Positions 63,342-64,000 of a DNA stretch of 64,000 nt are shown piece after piece. The notes under the pieces were generated by a model. It worked only from the letters and a program-made list of their open reading frames with translations. It made no database searches and was not told the DNA's origin. Positions within the stretch are counted from its first letter, which is position 1. Each line of letters begins with the position of its first letter. A program made the translations under genes and the position numbers. This stretch comes from Symsagittifera roscoffensis (lineage: Eukaryota; Xenacoelomorpha; Acoela; Convolutidae): assembly GCF_963678635.1 (NCBI RefSeq), contig NC_087067.1, forward strand, positions 18,173,639 to 18,237,638, in the 5' to 3' direction.

Positions 63342-64000
63342 AACAGTGCAACAATTATGTGCGCTAGTTCTGATCCAAGAGGGCCCGATGACAATAGTTG
63401 ATGGCAAAAAAGATTTCAGATTTTTGAAGGGAATCAAAAATTATAGTCCTCGAAGCGCAACCAGTCCATCAAACTCGATTTATGTAATATGGCCGAAAAA
63501 AAGCTGTTAATTAAAAAAAAATGCAATCTGTTTTCGGTTGGAATCGGATATGGCAAAGATATGGGATACATATGTGTTGTCTGTAACTTGAGCAAGTGAC
63601 TTGTAATCGGGAACTGGACTTTTTTTCCACGTAAACAACTCTTCTTAATTTTTCTGCCGACATGTTTATTTCTGACATGCTCAAAGGCTGAGATGCTCAA
63701 TTTCTTAGAAAAAAGAACTACATTTCAAATCATAATAAAGAAAATCAGATTTACAAATATAATTATAGAAAAAATGATGAAATTTTTTCGATTTTGTTTT
63801 TTGTCCTAATTTCTGTCGACTGACTTACCGTTTTTTTTCAAATGCAATTGACAGTATCTCGCGAGCGTTTCAAGCGGTTCTTTTTACACTAGCGATCAGC
63901 TTAGTGTATTATTTTGAACCTTCTTTTTTCTAACCTAACTCGCAAATAAAAGTGTTCATTAAAAATTTTCACTTATTTGGAAATTTCACTGTAGCATTGG
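63342..64000. other. Intergenic, nothing recognised
   Basis: AT-rich sequence with a CTTGTAATCGGGAACTGGACT block at about 63,599, related to blocks at 62,792, 54,275 and 50,136. No gene or RNA was seen. Confidence 0.4.

Overview
The window is eukaryotic nuclear DNA, most likely from an invertebrate animal. The evidence is three recognisable animal genes (syntaxin-5, UBXN4/erasin and an ALYREF-type mRNA export factor), GT-AG introns, tRNA-derived and inverted-repeat mobile elements, and a large Ty3/gypsy retrotransposon cluster. The sequence alone does not let me name the phylum. There are no bacterial operons, no CRISPR array and no functional tRNA or rRNA gene.

Region 1 (1 to about 44.8 kb, visibly less AT-rich) is a heavily rearranged cluster of two Ty3/gypsy-type elements lying in opposite directions. 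Family A reads on the + strand: a 1.38 kb integrase cassette in three tandem copies (3.05-7.24 kb), then a Lys/Ser-rich tail (7.3-9.1 kb; further copies at 1-0.24 kb and 19.85-20.71 kb) ending at a polypurine tract. Family B reads on the - strand. Its gag-protease-RT-RNase H lies at 44.54-39.1 kb, and its downstream part lies at 19.85-9.1 kb, with further copies at 31.0-23.2 kb, 38.9-31.0 kb and 2.95-0.6 kb. Put in order, family B is a giant element of roughly 16 kb. After the integrase it carries a macro-domain (ADP-ribose-binding type) segment, and then, where an envelope gene would sit, an ORF with a coiled coil, an SGNH/GDSL hydrolase domain, a second SGNH-like domain and several unrecognised modules. 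Every copy here is broken by stops, frameshifts, deletions or microsatellite expansion.

This cluster has also been amplified locally. There is a 7.84/7.87 kb head-to-tail duplication (23,178-31,014 and 31,015-38,879), a 1,394 bp tandem duplication (16,790-19,577), 448/427 bp triplications nested in the large repeat, a 918 bp duplication of the family A tail, and a 67 bp perfect palindrome at the gag start (44,471-44,615).

Region 2 (44.8-64 kb, AT-rich) is ordinary gene-bearing DNA. It holds a 387 bp inverted-repeat element with an 8 bp target duplication (46,623-47,009), an intronless syntaxin-5 gene (47,542-48,783), a three-exon UBXN4 gene (52,007-56,461) and an ALYREF-like gene (57,941-59,011), all on the + strand. 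The spaces between them hold low-copy dispersed repeats and two tRNA-like SINE remnants. The three host proteins act in separate processes: Golgi SNARE fusion, ER-associated degradation and mRNA export. Nothing suggests they are co-regulated.
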